Positions 1 to 11,601 of a stretch of DNA of 64,000 bases are shown here, piece after piece. Under the pieces are notes generated by a model. That model saw only the letters and a program-made list of their open reading frames with translations, searched no databases and was not told where the DNA came from. Source of the DNA: Sabethes cyaneus. Lineage: Eukaryota; Arthropoda; Insecta; Diptera; Culicidae. Numbering within the stretch: position 1 is the first letter of the stretch; every line of letters starts with the position of its first letter. The stretch covers positions 181,564,911-181,628,910 of the forward strand of contig NC_071354.1 of assembly GCF_943734655.1 (NCBI RefSeq). Reading direction: 5' to 3'. A program made the position numbers and the translations under genes.

Positions 1-1230
1 GGGCTGGTATTCTGTCGCACTTAACTTCTCGTTCCGTTTATCGTTAGCACAGTACCGGAAGACCGAGTTTTGCCTGTTCCGTGCTTGTTTATATCGCTCC
101 ACATTCGCCCTCGTACGGTTTTGCAGCATTCTCGCACGTGCTGCTTCCTTCTCCTGCACTAATTGCTCGCATTCGCCGTTGAACTAATCATTTTTTCGGT
201 TCGGATTCATTGTACCTAGTGCCGCTAGAGCAGTACTACCGATGGCGGTCTTAATGCCTTTCCAACCACCTTCAAGAGTTGCTGCGCCAAGTTGCTCTTC
301 CTTTGGTAGCCCTGCTTCCAGCTGCCGCGCGTATTCCTGGGCAGCTCCGGTGCCTCGTAGCTGCTCGATGTTGGGTCGCGGCGCACGACTTCGACGAGTC
401 GAGAGTTTTGAGCGCATGCAGACTGCAACTAGGAAATGGTTCGAATCTATATTCGCACTGCAGTAGGTGCGAAAGTTTATAACATCAGAATCAGAATTTA
501 CCGTCGATTAGAATTTGCCCAATTTGGTTTTCTATTCGTTTGTCTGGTGATCACCAGGTGGCCTTGTGGATATCTTTGCGGGGGAAGAAGGTACTTCGGA
601 CTATCCATAAAGACTTCGGATTTTCCATACCTTCTGTCCTGTCCAGCAAAGTTCCTGCAGTGCTACGACTTCGAAGTTTCGGGGATGTAGTTCATCATAG
701 ATTATCCTATCGCAACCCGGGAAGTCGAGCGATTTGCAATTCCATGTCCCGAGTTTCCAATCGTAGTCCTTATTTCGTCGCGTAGGTCGACGCCGATTGT
801 TCCGATCCCTATTTTCTTCTTCGTTGTTGGTAACTTTTTGTTTTCCAGGGCGCCATGTTGGGCCTGCCCCTAACCCCCTATCTCGCCGGAGGACCATCGT
901 GCACAGCACTGTTTAGAGTCCCTGCTGGCACGAGGACGAGTATAATAATCAGCCGCCTAACATAGAGAACAGACGTTGTTTGAGCCGCACCTCCTTGGTG
1001 AAGAGACGCTCGTGTTTGACGAAGCATTTCCTCTACCACCATGCTATGGTTACCGCGCCAGTATTCGCGTCGCACTTCCTCACTTCGCTATTGTCAGATT
1101 GACAACATTGCCCAGGCTACGCCGCATTTAGTATCATATGACTCGTGGAGGTTTGAGGCGGGAGCTTGTGAGGACCATAGCTGTGTTTGACGCTCCTTCC
1201 AGGTTGTCAACTCACCATTTGAAGCCCAAT
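1..1230 (-). mobile_element. RTE-like non-LTR retrotransposon, 5' part, internally deleted
   Basis: Read on the minus strand, the 5' end is near 1230. The leader (about 1230-1130) matches the leaders of the copies ending at 55469 and 6663, including the stretch ggaaggagcgtcaaac. At 909-601 the frame shows the start of an APE-type endonuclease (a WKLGTWNCKSL motif, then VVALQELCW with the catalytic Glu). From about 430 down to 1 the frame resumes in the region between endonuclease and reverse transcriptase, so roughly the rest of the endonuclease is missing. The copy runs off the left edge of the window. Stops and the deletion make it non-functional. Confidence 0.7.
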
Positions 1231-1560
1231 CCCCGCAATTTTCCTGTATTCTAATAACCAGAACTGCCACAAATACAGATATTTGTGCATGCATAAATTT
1301 GGAATCCATCAATTATTTCAGTTGCTGTGATTTCTAGCTCTACTAATGTTCCTGAATTTTAAAGTACTCCGTAAACTATTTATGTTATTTGAAAGATTAG
1401 ATCGAGACAATAAAATACTCCGGAGAAAACGGTAGGGTCCCAAATTTATGCATGCACAAATATCTGTATTTAAGGCAGCTCTGCTAATAACCAGCTGCGA
1501 AGTCTGTCGATAAAGAAGGGCCAAGTTATAACCCAAGGCTTTGCTGTTCGGACAGACGCA
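1231..1560 (+). mobile_element. tRNA-type SINE tail, split by a hAT-like MITE
   Basis: The stretch around 1231-1258, continued at 1492-1560 (ctgcgaagtctgtcg ... ccaaggctttgct), matches the body and 3' end of the SINE found in reverse at 7665-7872. The two halves are separated by the 225-bp MITE at 1259-1483. The tRNA-like head is not present, so this copy is 5' truncated. It abuts the 5' end of the RTE copy to its left. Confidence 0.55.
1259..1483. mobile_element. hAT-like MITE inserted in a SINE
   Basis: The terminal inverted repeats start cagaactgcc (1259) and cagagctgcc (reverse of 1474-1483) and continue as a nearly perfect inverted repeat of about 40 bp around atacagatatttgtgcat. An 8-bp direct repeat, ctaataac, flanks it at 1251-1258 and 1484-1491. 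An 8-bp duplication of the form nTnnnnAn and a CAGNGCTG-type end fit the hAT superfamily. No transposase is encoded. Confidence 0.8.
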
Positions 1561-1701
1561 GTGTACTGTGTACACAACTTCTTCAAGGACCCTCCCTTAA
1601 GTAATTTTCCACTCTTTCCTCTTCACGCTTAGTCTCGTTCTGTTGGCATCCTATCAACATCTTTGTCGGGCCCCGCTACACTCGCAAGTGGGTTTCGATC
1701 T

Positions 1702-1812
1702 GGGGTGACATTGCAATTCTCGTTTGGAGTGATTTTGGTTCGTTTCGACTACGTTAAACGAAAGGGCGAAACGATTCAAAATCACCCGAAACGAGTATCG
1801 TAATGTTACCCC
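1702..1812. repeat. 111-bp foldback (inverted repeat) element
   Basis: The two halves form an imperfect palindrome. ggggtgacattgcaattctc at 1702 pairs with the reverse complement of the stretch ending gttacccc at 1812, and ctcgtttggagtgattttg pairs with its counterpart in the right arm. No coding content and no clear target duplication were seen. Confidence 0.5.
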
Positions 1813-1819
1813 TGGTCGA

Positions 1820-2200
1820 GCCATCTAGCATGTTGAGTCCATTTATTCCCGGTGCCGATAGGGATTTTGAAAAGAACAGATTTGGCCGCACTATCGTTCG
1901 ACATCTCGCAACGTGGCCGGCCCACCGTAGCCTCTTGACTTTCGACAGGTGAACGACCCCCTTACTTGTGTTATCGGCAGTAACCAGAGATCCCAAATAT
2001 CTGAACTTGTCAACTAATGTTAGTTAATCGCAATCAATAGTCACTGTTCGTGGGAGGCTGGCGAATTGCGGCCATGGACCGAGTGGAATGGAGACGACTT
2101 CTTCGTACAGCAGAGGAAACCACGACCTGGAGCTGATTAAGTAAATAGTAAGTAAGTCGTGGGAGGCAAACTTTGACCTCACTTGAATATCTGCTTCTCA
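1820..2200 (-). mobile_element. RTE-like fragment (reverse transcriptase C-terminal region)
   Basis: On the minus strand the frame shows a YLGSLVTADNTSK-type motif and a LRWAGHVAR motif, both typical of the region downstream of the catalytic domain in mosquito RTE-like elements. These are joined by a deletion. The sequence upstream of them (cgtgggaggcaaac on the plus strand, near 2158-2172) is displaced by a small nested insertion at 2059-2156. The copy is dead. Confidence 0.6.
2059..2156 (+). mobile_element. 98-bp severely 5'-truncated RTE 3' end
   Basis: The insert encodes the last residues of an RTE protein (a VEWRRLLRTAEE motif, then a stop) and ends in the short repeat tail taagtaaatagtaagtaag. 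The 11-bp sequence tcgtgggaggc flanks it at 2048-2058 and 2157-2167, which is a clean target-site duplication. It sits inside an oppositely oriented RTE fragment. Confidence 0.75.
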
Positions 2201-2224
2201 TATATTCGGACTGATGCACAAATT

Positions 2225-2405
2225 CTCAGTCCCATCCCGCTTGTTTACCGCTATTTTGTTTAACAGACCTTGCAACTAGCTGTTGGATTAATAAGTCAGC
2301 TGCGGGATTAGTGCCACGATCCTATTGACTCTAGCAGACTCTCTCAGCTGAGATTCGATCATATGATGGCTGGCTTGTTGGACCAGCGCCGCACCTCGAG
2401 GCCAC
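2225..2405 (-). mobile_element. tRNA-derived SINE (Feilai-like, tentative)
   Basis: The reverse complement begins with a tRNA-like head containing an A-box-like GTGGCCTCGAGG and a B-box-like GATCGAATC, followed by the body gagtcaataggatcgtggc shared with the SINE at 7665-7872. The tail is diverged. The family name is an inference from general knowledge of Aedes SINEs. Confidence 0.6.
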
Positions 2406-2814
2406 CGTTAGCTGTCGCTAAATGTCTAGAGATAACGTAGATTATAATTCAGCAACTCCAGTTAAACATACTCCATTTTCTTCTAAAAATTTTGAGTCCG
2501 CTGCATTTTCTTCTTTATGCGTCTTTCCGCGCTCTGACGAGTGGAACTGTGCATAATTGCCGGCCGCGCAGCATACTCCTCTTCGATCACCCTTTCTCAT
2601 CGTCGTACTAGTCGTTCCACTGAATTCTTTACGCGTGCCTGAGGATGCTCTAAGGCGCTGTTGATAGCTGTTTTGATCCAACCGTTCTCGAAAGCGGCTT
2701 CGTTTTCTTCATGTCCTGTACTGTACTGTACCATCAAGAGATGCCTCACCGCGCAAATCTATCTGCCTGCTCGGCACGTTAAATAAAATAAAATAAATAA
2801 AATAAAAAAATAAC
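2406..2814. other. Degraded repeat sequence ending in an A-rich tail
   Basis: No gene is seen. The stretch 2783-2814 is a run of aaataaaat units that looks like the 3' tail of a plus-strand retroposon. The sequence before it shows no recognisable domain. Confidence 0.35.
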
Positions 2815-5813
2815 AGGCTAACTCCTGTTGTGGAAAGCAGTACCAGGGAACTCCATTGTTGTTGCCATCAAGTCCGTCATGGAAAGGGTCGACAAGCCAA
2901 TGAGAATCGGGTGCCACTGTATGACAGGGCTCGATTCTCGATACTGCGCTATTTTTTTACGAGTAGGGAAATCAGCTAAGCACCTGAGAAGATTCAGTGC
3001 TATCACACACCTATAGGAAGACAACTCAGGTAGTGTGGGGTTTGGTATCCCGACCCCCCATAATGGGGCGTGAGGATCCCGACCCACTAAAACCCTACTC
3101 GAGTCTCCAGCCTCAATCTTCCCTGGCACCTTATCGGTATTACTTCAGAGAGGGATTATTGTGCTAAACCCACCTTCTTAGATAACTACTGGACTATGGT
3201 AGTTAGGCTGTTAACTCGTCGTTGATCGGCTCTCCAGCGGTTTTGTAGCTCAAGTACAATCCTAGTAGTATCCTGTCCGCTCACTGCCATCATGTTACTT
3301 CTCACATCCACGAAACGGGGGCATATGAAGAAAGCATGTTCTGCAGTTTTCTCAACATCCACGCATTCGGGACACGCGGGGAACACCGCATGCCCGAACT
3401 TGTGCAGATACTGTCTAAGACAACCATGTCCCGACAGAATCTATGTCAGGTGGAAGTTACTTCGCCGTGGTGCCTGTCGACCTACTCGGATACTTCCGGT
3501 ATAAGTCGATGTGTCCACCGGCCTTTTGTGGAATTAGACCATGCCCGCCGCCATCTGAAACTGTACGATACGCACTCGGCACTCTCAAGCACATGAGACG
3601 ATAGGTGCCTTCCAGCTTACCTAGGTACCTTTTGGTTCCTAACGCCGATGACCACACCGGCCCGCCATACCTAAGTATGAATTGGACCACATTAGCTAAT
3701 AATCTTCGCCTGCTGCCATACACCGCAGAGCTATTAGACATCATACGAGACAATGTGGAAATAGCTATGCGAGCCTTCTTGTAGGCATAGCCGACGTGGC
3801 TCCCGAACTTGAACTTGTCGTCGACCATGTCTCCCAGGAGTTTTAAGGACCACATTGACGAAATAATACAGTCCCCGACGCTGATATTTGCTTGCTACAC
3901 CGACTTGCGGTTGTTCAACACGATAACCTCTGTTTTAAGATGCGCTAACTCCAGTTTCCTGGAGCGCATCCAATCTTCAACAATGCTTATAGAGCTCTCT
4001 GATATATTCACCGTGGACTTCCAAGGTGATGTCGTCCGCAAAGCCGACAATCACAACCCCTACCGGGAACTTTAGCTTCAACACCTCGTCATACATGACG
4101 TTCCACAATACCGGGCCTAGTATGGAACCTTGCGGGACCCCTGCGGTGATTGGAATGCACTTCTGACCCTCCTCTGTGTTGTAGCATAGCACACGATTCT
4201 GGAAATAATAGCCGTTTGATGGACAAATTCGAGTTTCCGTCTGGTCCCGGTGCCTTGCACACCTTTAGGGATTTAGCGATCTTAATGAGTTCCTCGTTCG
4301 TAACCATCGCTTCCTCCACGACCTCTAAACCACCGTCGCTCATGTTACTTTGGATGTTTGGCAGGGAGGCCGACACTATGGATAATGGAATGTCGGCCGT
4401 GGGACGACTCTGCAGCCTGAGGCCAGGGTCTTGGCTCGTGACGCGGAAAGAGGCCCTCGATGATCCGCTCCAGAATCTCTGATGATCGTACTGCGGGCGC
4501 CATCGCGCCCTTGGTAGTTGCCATTAGGACCCTGTAGGCATCACCTCACGGGTTGTCATTGGCACTAGCACATAACCTTTCAAAGCAGGCTCGTTTACTC
4601 TTAAGCGCTGCGTGTGCAGCTGAATAGGACGATTAATAAAAAAAACAGTAGTTAATCCGCACTACCGACCAGACGGGTCGGCGTGCCAAATCCGAATTCA
4701 TTTATTTAATAATTTACTTTACAATCGGTACTTCTTACTTGCTAAAAAATGATTTTCGCCCTAAGGAAACTCCTCCTCCTCGAGGTAGTTCCGTCCTATT
4801 CTGCCTAGCGGCAGACCTCACGCTGTCCGTTGAGCTTCTCTCTCGCGCATACATTTTAGCCCCTCGCGCGGGAACTTTGTTTTTTTGTCAACAAACCGTC
4901 CCGCGCTTCGTTGTTTGCCTTAGTCGGCAAAACGTTCGTTACGGCAGGTTAAGAAACTTGCGCGTTCATTAACCTAGAATGGTGCAACACGGGCTGCTTT
5001 TCATGGAAGTATTTTGCCCTACCGGCGCCGTCGCTCGATCGAGTCACTGACCGGCGCGGGCAAACGAATAGAATGCGGAATTTATGTTCTTAGCCGACCG
5101 GGGTTGATTCATCCGGGCTCGACTAGATGAAAACGCGAAAATATAGCGTTACAGCGGGAAATGAGGGTCGCTTCACAGCAACAAGTGCTACTCGACATTC
5201 AGCCCTGCCTTCGTCCGAACGAGCTCTTTGCATAATTCTTCTCGCACGAAGGCATGCTCCGCGGAGTTCCACAACTTCATCTATCCACCAGTAAGCCGGT
5301 GACCTCCCATACCTAGGTCGGCCTTTCCTAGGCATGGTAGCGTCACACGCTCACGACAGTACCTCAACCAAATGATCAGCGTTCGGATCGGGTACGATCA
5401 CCGCATTCCCTTCTAATCGTTTCCACACATACTTCGGGATCGAAGTATGATACCTTCTATCCACGGGTGGCTGGAGTATTGGCTCTATTCGCCGTCTGCC
5501 GCCTCGTTATCTGACCGACACCTCAGCGAACCGCCTGATGGTCACTGTTAGTGCAGCCATTGTCTTCCCTGCAATTTTCTATCAGCCCAAGACTGCCGAA
5601 CGTCACCTCGATAATAGGCTCCACACCATTTCTACTGAAGGTACTTATGATGCCGATACGTTCGCCAGATCTACGTTGAGCTCTACCAGAGCCTTAAGTA
5701 GAATCTGACCCCTATGGTTCGTGCGACGACTTCCCCACTCTACCGCCCAAGCGTTAAAGTCGCCCGCCACAACCACCGGCCTCAGACCAGTCAACTGATA
5801 CTCGGTCTACCAT

Positions 5814-6663
5814 GAATATGAATGAATATATGGTACTACCACCTGCCTTAGCAGAACATCCGTTCATAGCAATGAGCCTATCATGTCAAAAAGAGTTGAA
5901 TATATTCCACGATTGGTCATGCTTCCCAACTCTTGTATGAAGGGCCAAAAGGGAATTGGTCGATAAGCAACATCACTTACACGTACCAGGGATTTAGAGA
6001 ATCTCCTTCCAAGGGCTAAGTCACCTGAGTCAATCGTTGAATAAACCGTCCTAATGCAGAATGACTCCAGCAGATGGGGAGAAGAGCTCGCTCATTATCC
6101 ACGATGTGTTGTTAATCGGGCCGAGATTAACCCTAGAAAGTTGACTGTTTCACTCTCCCTAGGCCCACCGCTTCAAACAAGTGCTCTGATGGTCCCTCCC
6201 TCTTCCCGATTCTAGTTTATTTATGAAATGTGGTATATATGGGTAAAAATAGAACAATCTCACCAGCAATCCTTCGAATGGAATAGAGTTGCGTCCTTTT
6301 AGTTTCCATAAGTGCTTCTAATAATTAATTCAATTTTTCTTCTGGTATCCAATATCCATGTGCAGTATTAACACTCGTATTGGCCAAAGTTTTCACTATA
6401 AAGCAGTAAATGCTTCATAAGCTAAAACGAAAAAAATAATTAAAATAACTTATATTATGCTTACCAGATCGTGTGGCTCCACCGTCTGCCCAAAACCTCG
6501 ATTATGAGATCAGGCAGCCGGGAACCACACAGTATCGCACCTCCTAGCTTGGCTACTCAATAGAGCATCACCGGGTATGGCCACGTGGAGGCGCTAGGTA
6601 GGGGCTTGGGATAGCTAGAGCTATATTGGACGCTCCTCATTTGCCTTCCCCATTTCATACCCT
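5814..6663 (-). mobile_element. 850-bp retroposon insert with 20-bp target duplication
   Basis: The 20-bp sequence actgatactcggtctaccat occurs at 5794-5813 and again at 6664-6683, and the R1 endonuclease reading frame continues across one copy of it. The insert therefore landed in the R1 element. Its right end (6663-6540, minus strand) matches the 5' leader of the RTE-like copy that ends at 55469, so it is probably an internally deleted RTE-like copy in reverse orientation. No intact frame remains. Confidence 0.7.
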
Positions 6664-7285
6664 ACTGATACTCGGTCTACCATCCGCGTAAACTGCTCGA
6701 TAGACCAACTCGGCGAAGCATAACAGCTGAAGTAGAACACTCCACCTACTTTGGCAACCGCAAATTCCTCGTCTGCAGTTGACACAACCTCTTGAACCGG
6801 GAACCTTCTTGTAGTTCAAATAACCACCGTTCCGGACTTATCTCCGAGACCCAGTTACCGTTTCCGGCAGAAACGCGATATGGGTCCGAGATGATGGCAG
6901 TGTTCGTTTCCGACTCAGAAACTGCTTGGTGTAGCAGCTACTGAGCCGTGCTGCAGTGGTTTAGGTTGAGTTGTGTCACTTGCACTATGAACGTGGCTTG
7001 ATCGCCGGCACACCGGCCGGACACATTGGAACTCCCGTTACGTGCTTTGTCTTATTTACCAGAATAGATCAAGCACTTGGGAAGCTCTGCGCAGTCCCTT
7101 GCTTTATGGCCTGCACTGCCACATCTCCTGCGCAATAGGCTCCTATCTGCCCCTTGCAGTTCCAGGCCTTAGGCCCGTGCTCGAAGCACCGGAATTTCTC
7201 CGACTTCTTTCCACTATCGACTTGTATGCGGAACTCTTCCTGATGGCGTCATTCTTTAACTCAAGGATTATGTCGTCCGCGGCGG

Positions 7286-7917
7286 GGACCTAGAAGCACT
7301 CGTAGTTTTCGAACGGCGGGTGCTAAGAACCGACTTTGGTGGAGTGCAAGAGAACGGTGTATGGAGGCAAAGAATGAACAACGAGCTCGCGCGTCTCTAC
7401 GGTGAACCAAGTATTCAGAAAGTGGTTAAAGCTGGATGGATACGTTGGGCAGGACATGTTGCTAGAATGCCGGACAACTATCCTGCAAAAATGGTTTTCG
7501 CATCAAATCCGGTAGGAACAAGATGAAGAGGGGCACAGCAAGCGAGGTGGCAAAACCAGATGGAGCGAGATATTGCGAGCACTGTGTGCCCGCGGAACTG
7601 GAGATCAGTTGCCATGGAACCGAAACAGATGAAGAAATTATACTGCGCAGGCCTTGTCGTAAACAAAGCAAAGCCCAGGTGCTACATTCCGTTATCGAAA
7701 CTTGACCTTCTGTTCTATACGACAGACTTCGCAGTCAGCTGTTAGAGGGCAGGACAATTGCAGGGTCAGTTGCTACGATCCTATTGACTCCAACAACATC
7801 TCCCAGTCAAGATTCGAACATACGACGACTGGCTTATTAAGCCAGCGTCTTACCTTGAAACCAACTGGGAGGTTGTCGTAAGACGTTAGGTCAATTAAGT
7901 AAGTAAGTAAGCATGAG
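7286..7917 (+). mobile_element. RTE-like 3' fragment inserted in R1 ORF1
   Basis: From 7290 the plus strand encodes the C-terminal part of an RTE-like protein (LVVFERRVLRTDFGG, then WIRWAGHVARMPDN). It ends in a taagtaagtaag tail at about 7898-7912. On either side the R1 ORF1 frame is continuous (LGADLRSIRR before, AADDIILELKND after, minus strand). A short gcggcgg repeat at 7279-7285 and 7918-7924 may be the target duplication. A SINE was later inserted near its 3' end (7665-7872, opposite strand). Confidence 0.65.
7665..7872 (-). mobile_element. tRNA-derived SINE with pol III promoter boxes (Feilai-like, tentative)
   Basis: The reverse complement has a tRNA-like head with an A-box-like tggtttcaagg and a B-box gttcgaatc, then the body gagtcaataggatcgtagc and a 3' end finishing ctgggctttgctttg. 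The head folds only partly as a tRNA. It lies inside the 3' end of an RTE-like fragment of opposite orientation, and that fragment lies inside an R1-like element. Confidence 0.7.
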
Positions 7918-8690
7918 CGGCGGATGCTCCGCAAGTCCGCGCCCAGATCCCTGAGTAGGGTGTTTCCTCTTATGGCCTTCAAAACCTCTGAATATTTCGA
8001 CCCGTCGGTTTTTAGGATTAGAGCGTCGCTCTTCTTTACTCGCTTCCCTATCGGTTTAGGTGGAGCTTTAGTGCTTCCCGCTGGTTGATCGGTTGGCTCC
8101 GCCAACCCGCTAGCCTGCAGGCTTTTACCGATCAGGCGTTTCCTTGGTCTACCAGGGTGCCATCCCCCGGGGACTGTCTCAGACGCTTGGCAGATGCCCT
8201 ACCGCTGTTGGTAACGCTTTCCGTGGCTTCTTGGGTCGCGTTGCGACACCCCATCAACGGGCAGGCCGCCGTCTGTACTAACTTCGACGCCTTCACGGTC
8301 CCCTTCTTCACCTCTTCTGCACGATGTCGTAGTGCGTTTTGGACGCTGCACACAAGGTTCTCCGAAGCATGAGCAAGCTCTGCTTCAGGTCCATGGAGAA
8401 ATTGCTGCGACCTGACATGAACTCGATGATTATAACGAGTTCCAATGATGCTGCTACCAATTTAGGTAGTGCGTCCCTATTCTTTTCCATCGCCCTGATT
8501 AGCGCTGGGCCGTTCATCGCTGTGTCTGGCGTGGCAGGCATACCGCTGCCCTTACTACCCACAATAGTGCTTCTAGTTGCATCCTTCTCCACCGATCTAA
8601 TTTCGGAACGGATCGGCTCTGGTGGCAGCAACTGATTATAAGATCGACGGTACAGCGCAGCTCGATTGTGACGGTCAGGGTGAGGGTTTC

Positions 8691-9034
8691 CATAATTCTT
8701 TTTTTGATATCGTTCTACTCATTTGATATGCTTAGGATTTCATGTGTTGGCAGCGCCATCAACATATACGTACATGGTCATCGATTTTAATCGAGAATGT
8801 CTGTTCTCTGTAGTAATACTAATTCCATCTATCCTCTAAGAAATTACGTTATATTCCTGTTTGATATAAAAAATTTTTTACAGATAATACATTTGCGTTA
8901 TTCAAGTTGAATAATAATTTTATTCATTATTGTTTTACCATTCTAACCTAAAGTGTAATTATTAACAGAATTTTCAAAATTTGTAAAACCTGGTACAGGT
9001 TTGACCAACTTTTAAAAACGTGAAATTATCGTCG
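8691..9034. other. Intergenic, AT-rich; nothing recognised
   Basis: No frame or repeat could be assigned. The right part is the likely 3' UTR of ZG1. Confidence 0.4.
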
Positions 9035-10530
9035 TTACCCGTAAGCAGCTGCTATTGCTTTCTTTTTCGCTTCCCTCCATTCATCGGGATGTTTACTTTT
9101 TTTGTGGGAGTATAAATTAGCGTTGGAGTTTGTAGTCATGCCACATACGTTGCACGAGTATAGGGTTTCCCCCGTGTGCGATGCGCGATGCTCTTTCAGG
9201 TAGATCTTTCGCTTGAATTTCTTCCCGCAAAATTCACATTCAAATCTTTCCTCGACGTGCACCCGACGCTTATGGCTACTTAGCGCACGTAGGTTTGGAG
9301 AGATTTGCTGACAAATCTCACAAGCTACCGCTTGATTCACTGCATTGTGTACCGTTTTTATATGGAGTTTTAAATTGGGTTTCCCGTTAACCCACTTGCT
9401 GCAGATGTGGCACTGAATGCGTTCGATAGGATTTATGCCTAAATGCTGTTTTATGTGTCGGTCCATTGCCAATTTGGTACGAAACTCTTGGCCACAGCTA
9501 TCACATATATGCTTCGAATCGTCACTGTGCATATTAACAATGTGAGCGCGCAGAGTGGATATATTTGCTAGCATTTTGTGACAGATGGCACATTCTGCCT
9601 GAATATGCGTCGCTATGTGAGCCTTCAGAAGATATTCTCTGACGAACGTTTTTCCACATTTATCGCATTTGAATGGTTTTTCCACCTCATTATTGTGCTT
9701 TTTCTGGTTATGCAGATCTAGGTAATATTTATCGTTGTAGTTTTTGTTACATATGTCACAACGAAATCGGCCCGGATTCAGATGAAAGTTAATATGGTCG
9801 ATGATCCTGCATTTTTTATAGAAAACCCGATTGCAACATTTTATGCTTCCACGCATGTTGTGTTGTTTTCTAGTGTGCCGTTGTAATTGATCGAGTGTTG
9901 CAAATGTTTCTGAACATACATCGCATTTCATCGTGAAAAATTCCTGAATTTTTTTGTTCTCTTCATCTAATTTTTTTACTTTCTCCTTGTTATGGTTCGA
10001 TTCTTTCTTAGGTTTGAAACTATCTGTAGTTTGTTTAGTGTTTCTTACAAATCGGCTTCTGAGTGCTAGTTGGTCACATTCGTCGTTCCTAGGCTCACAT
10101 TCGGTAAACTCTAGTGCTACCTCTTCGTGATCTTTTTCCAACTCTTGGTGCATGTTTTGCTCGCTATCTGTTTCAGGAGATTCCAATAAAATTTCTGTCT
10201 TGATATCCTCAAGTGAAGGCAAATATATCGCTTTAGTGGATAAGCAGCTCAACTGGGTTTGATTTGTGCGAACTAATTCATGAAAAGCATGATACTCAGT
10301 TACCTTTGAGCAACACTCGAGGCAAACTCTACGAGGGAGATCGTCGTTTTCTGCAAACTAAAATATATGTTTGTATTTCCTATGTATTTTCTATAACCAG
10401 TGAATATACTCACTTCAAAATTAAACACAACATCCAGCTTTGTGGTTAGCTCCTCATCTTTTATTGATAAAGTGCTTGATTCCAAAGTAGAGCCCAAACA
10501 CAGGCGGCACAGTTTACTGTCCAGTTCCAT
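9035..10530 (-). CDS. ZG1: ZAD and C2H2 zinc-finger protein, grauzone-like
   Basis: Two exons: 10414-10530 (39 codons) and 9035-10357 (440 codons plus stop), giving about 479 residues. Exon 1 holds the first ZAD cysteine pair (CRLCL, residues 8-12) and ends FNFE before a GTGAGT donor. The TTTTAG acceptor restores frame and gives the second pair (VCLECC). A Lys/Glu-rich linker follows, then ten fingers over the last about 300 residues. Finger 2 has adjacent cysteines (KCCNRVF) instead of Cys-x2-Cys. Unlike ZG2-ZG8, the finger-9 intron is absent, so KIYLKEHRASHTGE is contiguous. An open stretch read from 10252 lacks an ATG, so the start must lie in exon 1. Family knowledge: ZAD proteins are nuclear, dimerise through the zinc-binding N-terminus and bind DNA through the finger array. 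The target is unknown. Confidence 0.9.
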
Positions 10531-11601
10531 TTTTTAATTACAGATTAACAGCTAAGCAAATGATAGGTTCATAACCCAAACTGCGGTAATGAATAGATTG
10601 ACCAATATCTAATAGTTTTTGGTATTATTTTTAAAACTGCCGTTACAAAATTTTGTTCTTAAACTTTGCATAACAAACAACCTATAGTACTGCAAACTAT
10701 TAATAAAGTTTAAAATTAATATTTACAAACACAGAACATCTATACTGCCGTGAATCGCATAACAGTCCTATTTTCTATGGAGTTTCCTATATAAATGGGA
10801 CAGTTATGCGATTCACGACAACATAACTCGCGTTGACGGCTATTATTTTGATGTGTACGTCTAGTGAGAACCAAGAAAAAAGTGAGTATACATAACTCTA
10901 TGCTATGGTATTTAACCTACTTAACAGGTATGATATCAATGAGGTTTAAAATATATCACATTGGTATGATATAGCGTTATGCCGTTGCATTAGTGTTAGT
11001 AGAGAGTTATGAAAAGTTTTCCAAACTTCTAATCAAGCAATATTTTTGTAAAATTGTGCTGGAAACAATAGTTAGTATTAAAAAAAAAGAACACGGAATT
11101 CTTATTGGCAAACATTTTAAACCAAATTGATGTTGATGTGGCGAATGAATGAACGCCTTTTTATATAAAGTTTTTCTACGCGTGTCATCACAATTATTGC
11201 AACCTGTCTCAGGGTTTATTTATTAGTCAATTTTGCCTTGAGAACATGAATAGAAAAAGCTCCTAAGGCAAAAAAGGCTGTTGAACGTACCAACCAGCAA
11301 ATATTTTATTATAAAATGTTTGGTATCAACTAATTTTTTAATTCGACCCCACATTACACATCAATAACATAACTACAACAATTGTAATAATCCAATTGCT
11401 AGTAGCAAAATCAGCCTATGATATACAGTATGTATTACGAAGATCGCAAATAGTACACGCAGTTTCCAATTAGACGGCAAACAGGATTGGCGTCAATAAG
11501 TAGTTTGTTCAATTCTAAATTAGGTACCTAGTAGAAAACTGGCGAATGAAAAGAAAAACATATTTATTCACTGCTAGTACTCAGACGTCAGGCTACTGCA
11601 T
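10531..11601. other. Intergenic between ZG1 and mL50
   Basis: The region is AT-rich and includes the ZG1 upstream region. The only structured item seen is the short palindrome at 10749-10817. No further gene was recognised. Confidence 0.4.
10749..10817. repeat. 69-bp palindromic element with 20-bp perfect arms
   Basis: cgtgaatcgcataacagtcc (10749-10768) is perfectly repeated in reverse complement at 10798-10817, separated by 29 bp. A diverged relative with the same spacer start (ttttctatg) and the same right-arm core (gttatgcgatt) lies at 18230-18300. It is probably a very short foldback transposon. Confidence 0.6.

Larger units (their letters stand above)
2815..8690 (-). mobile_element. R1-clade-like non-LTR retrotransposon, broken by nested insertions
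   Basis: On the minus strand the pieces occur in the expected order. ORF1 (gag-like) is at 8635-7918 and continues at about 7285-7100, where a LELKND block and a remnant zinc-knuckle region (CFEHGPKAWNC) can be read. The ORF2 endonuclease follows from about 7000 (QLNLNHCSTAQ, then AIISDPYRVS) to about 5700 (VVVAGDFNAWAVEWGS). A linker (YWWIDEVVELRGACLRARR) is at 5335-5123. The reverse transcriptase is at 4625-3980 (AGVPQGSILGPVLWN, then the catalytic GFADDI). A C-terminal Cys-His motif (CPECVDVEKTAEHAFFICPRF split over 3386-3300) ends the protein. Stops and frameshifts are frequent. The stretch about 4625-5110 does not match R1 and is another, unidentified insertion. The copy is dead. Confidence 0.7.

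Noticed and set aside
4625..5110. A defined element inserted in the R1 reverse transcriptase linker
   Set aside because: The sequence does not match R1 and has an imperfect GC-rich palindrome (cgcgggaac ... gtcccgcg), but ends and target repeats could not be fixed.
9035..10252. A single-exon start of ZG1 at 10252
   Set aside because: The codon there is TTG, and the frame continues upstream to a splice acceptor that supplies the second ZAD cysteine pair. The real start is in the exon at 10414-10530.
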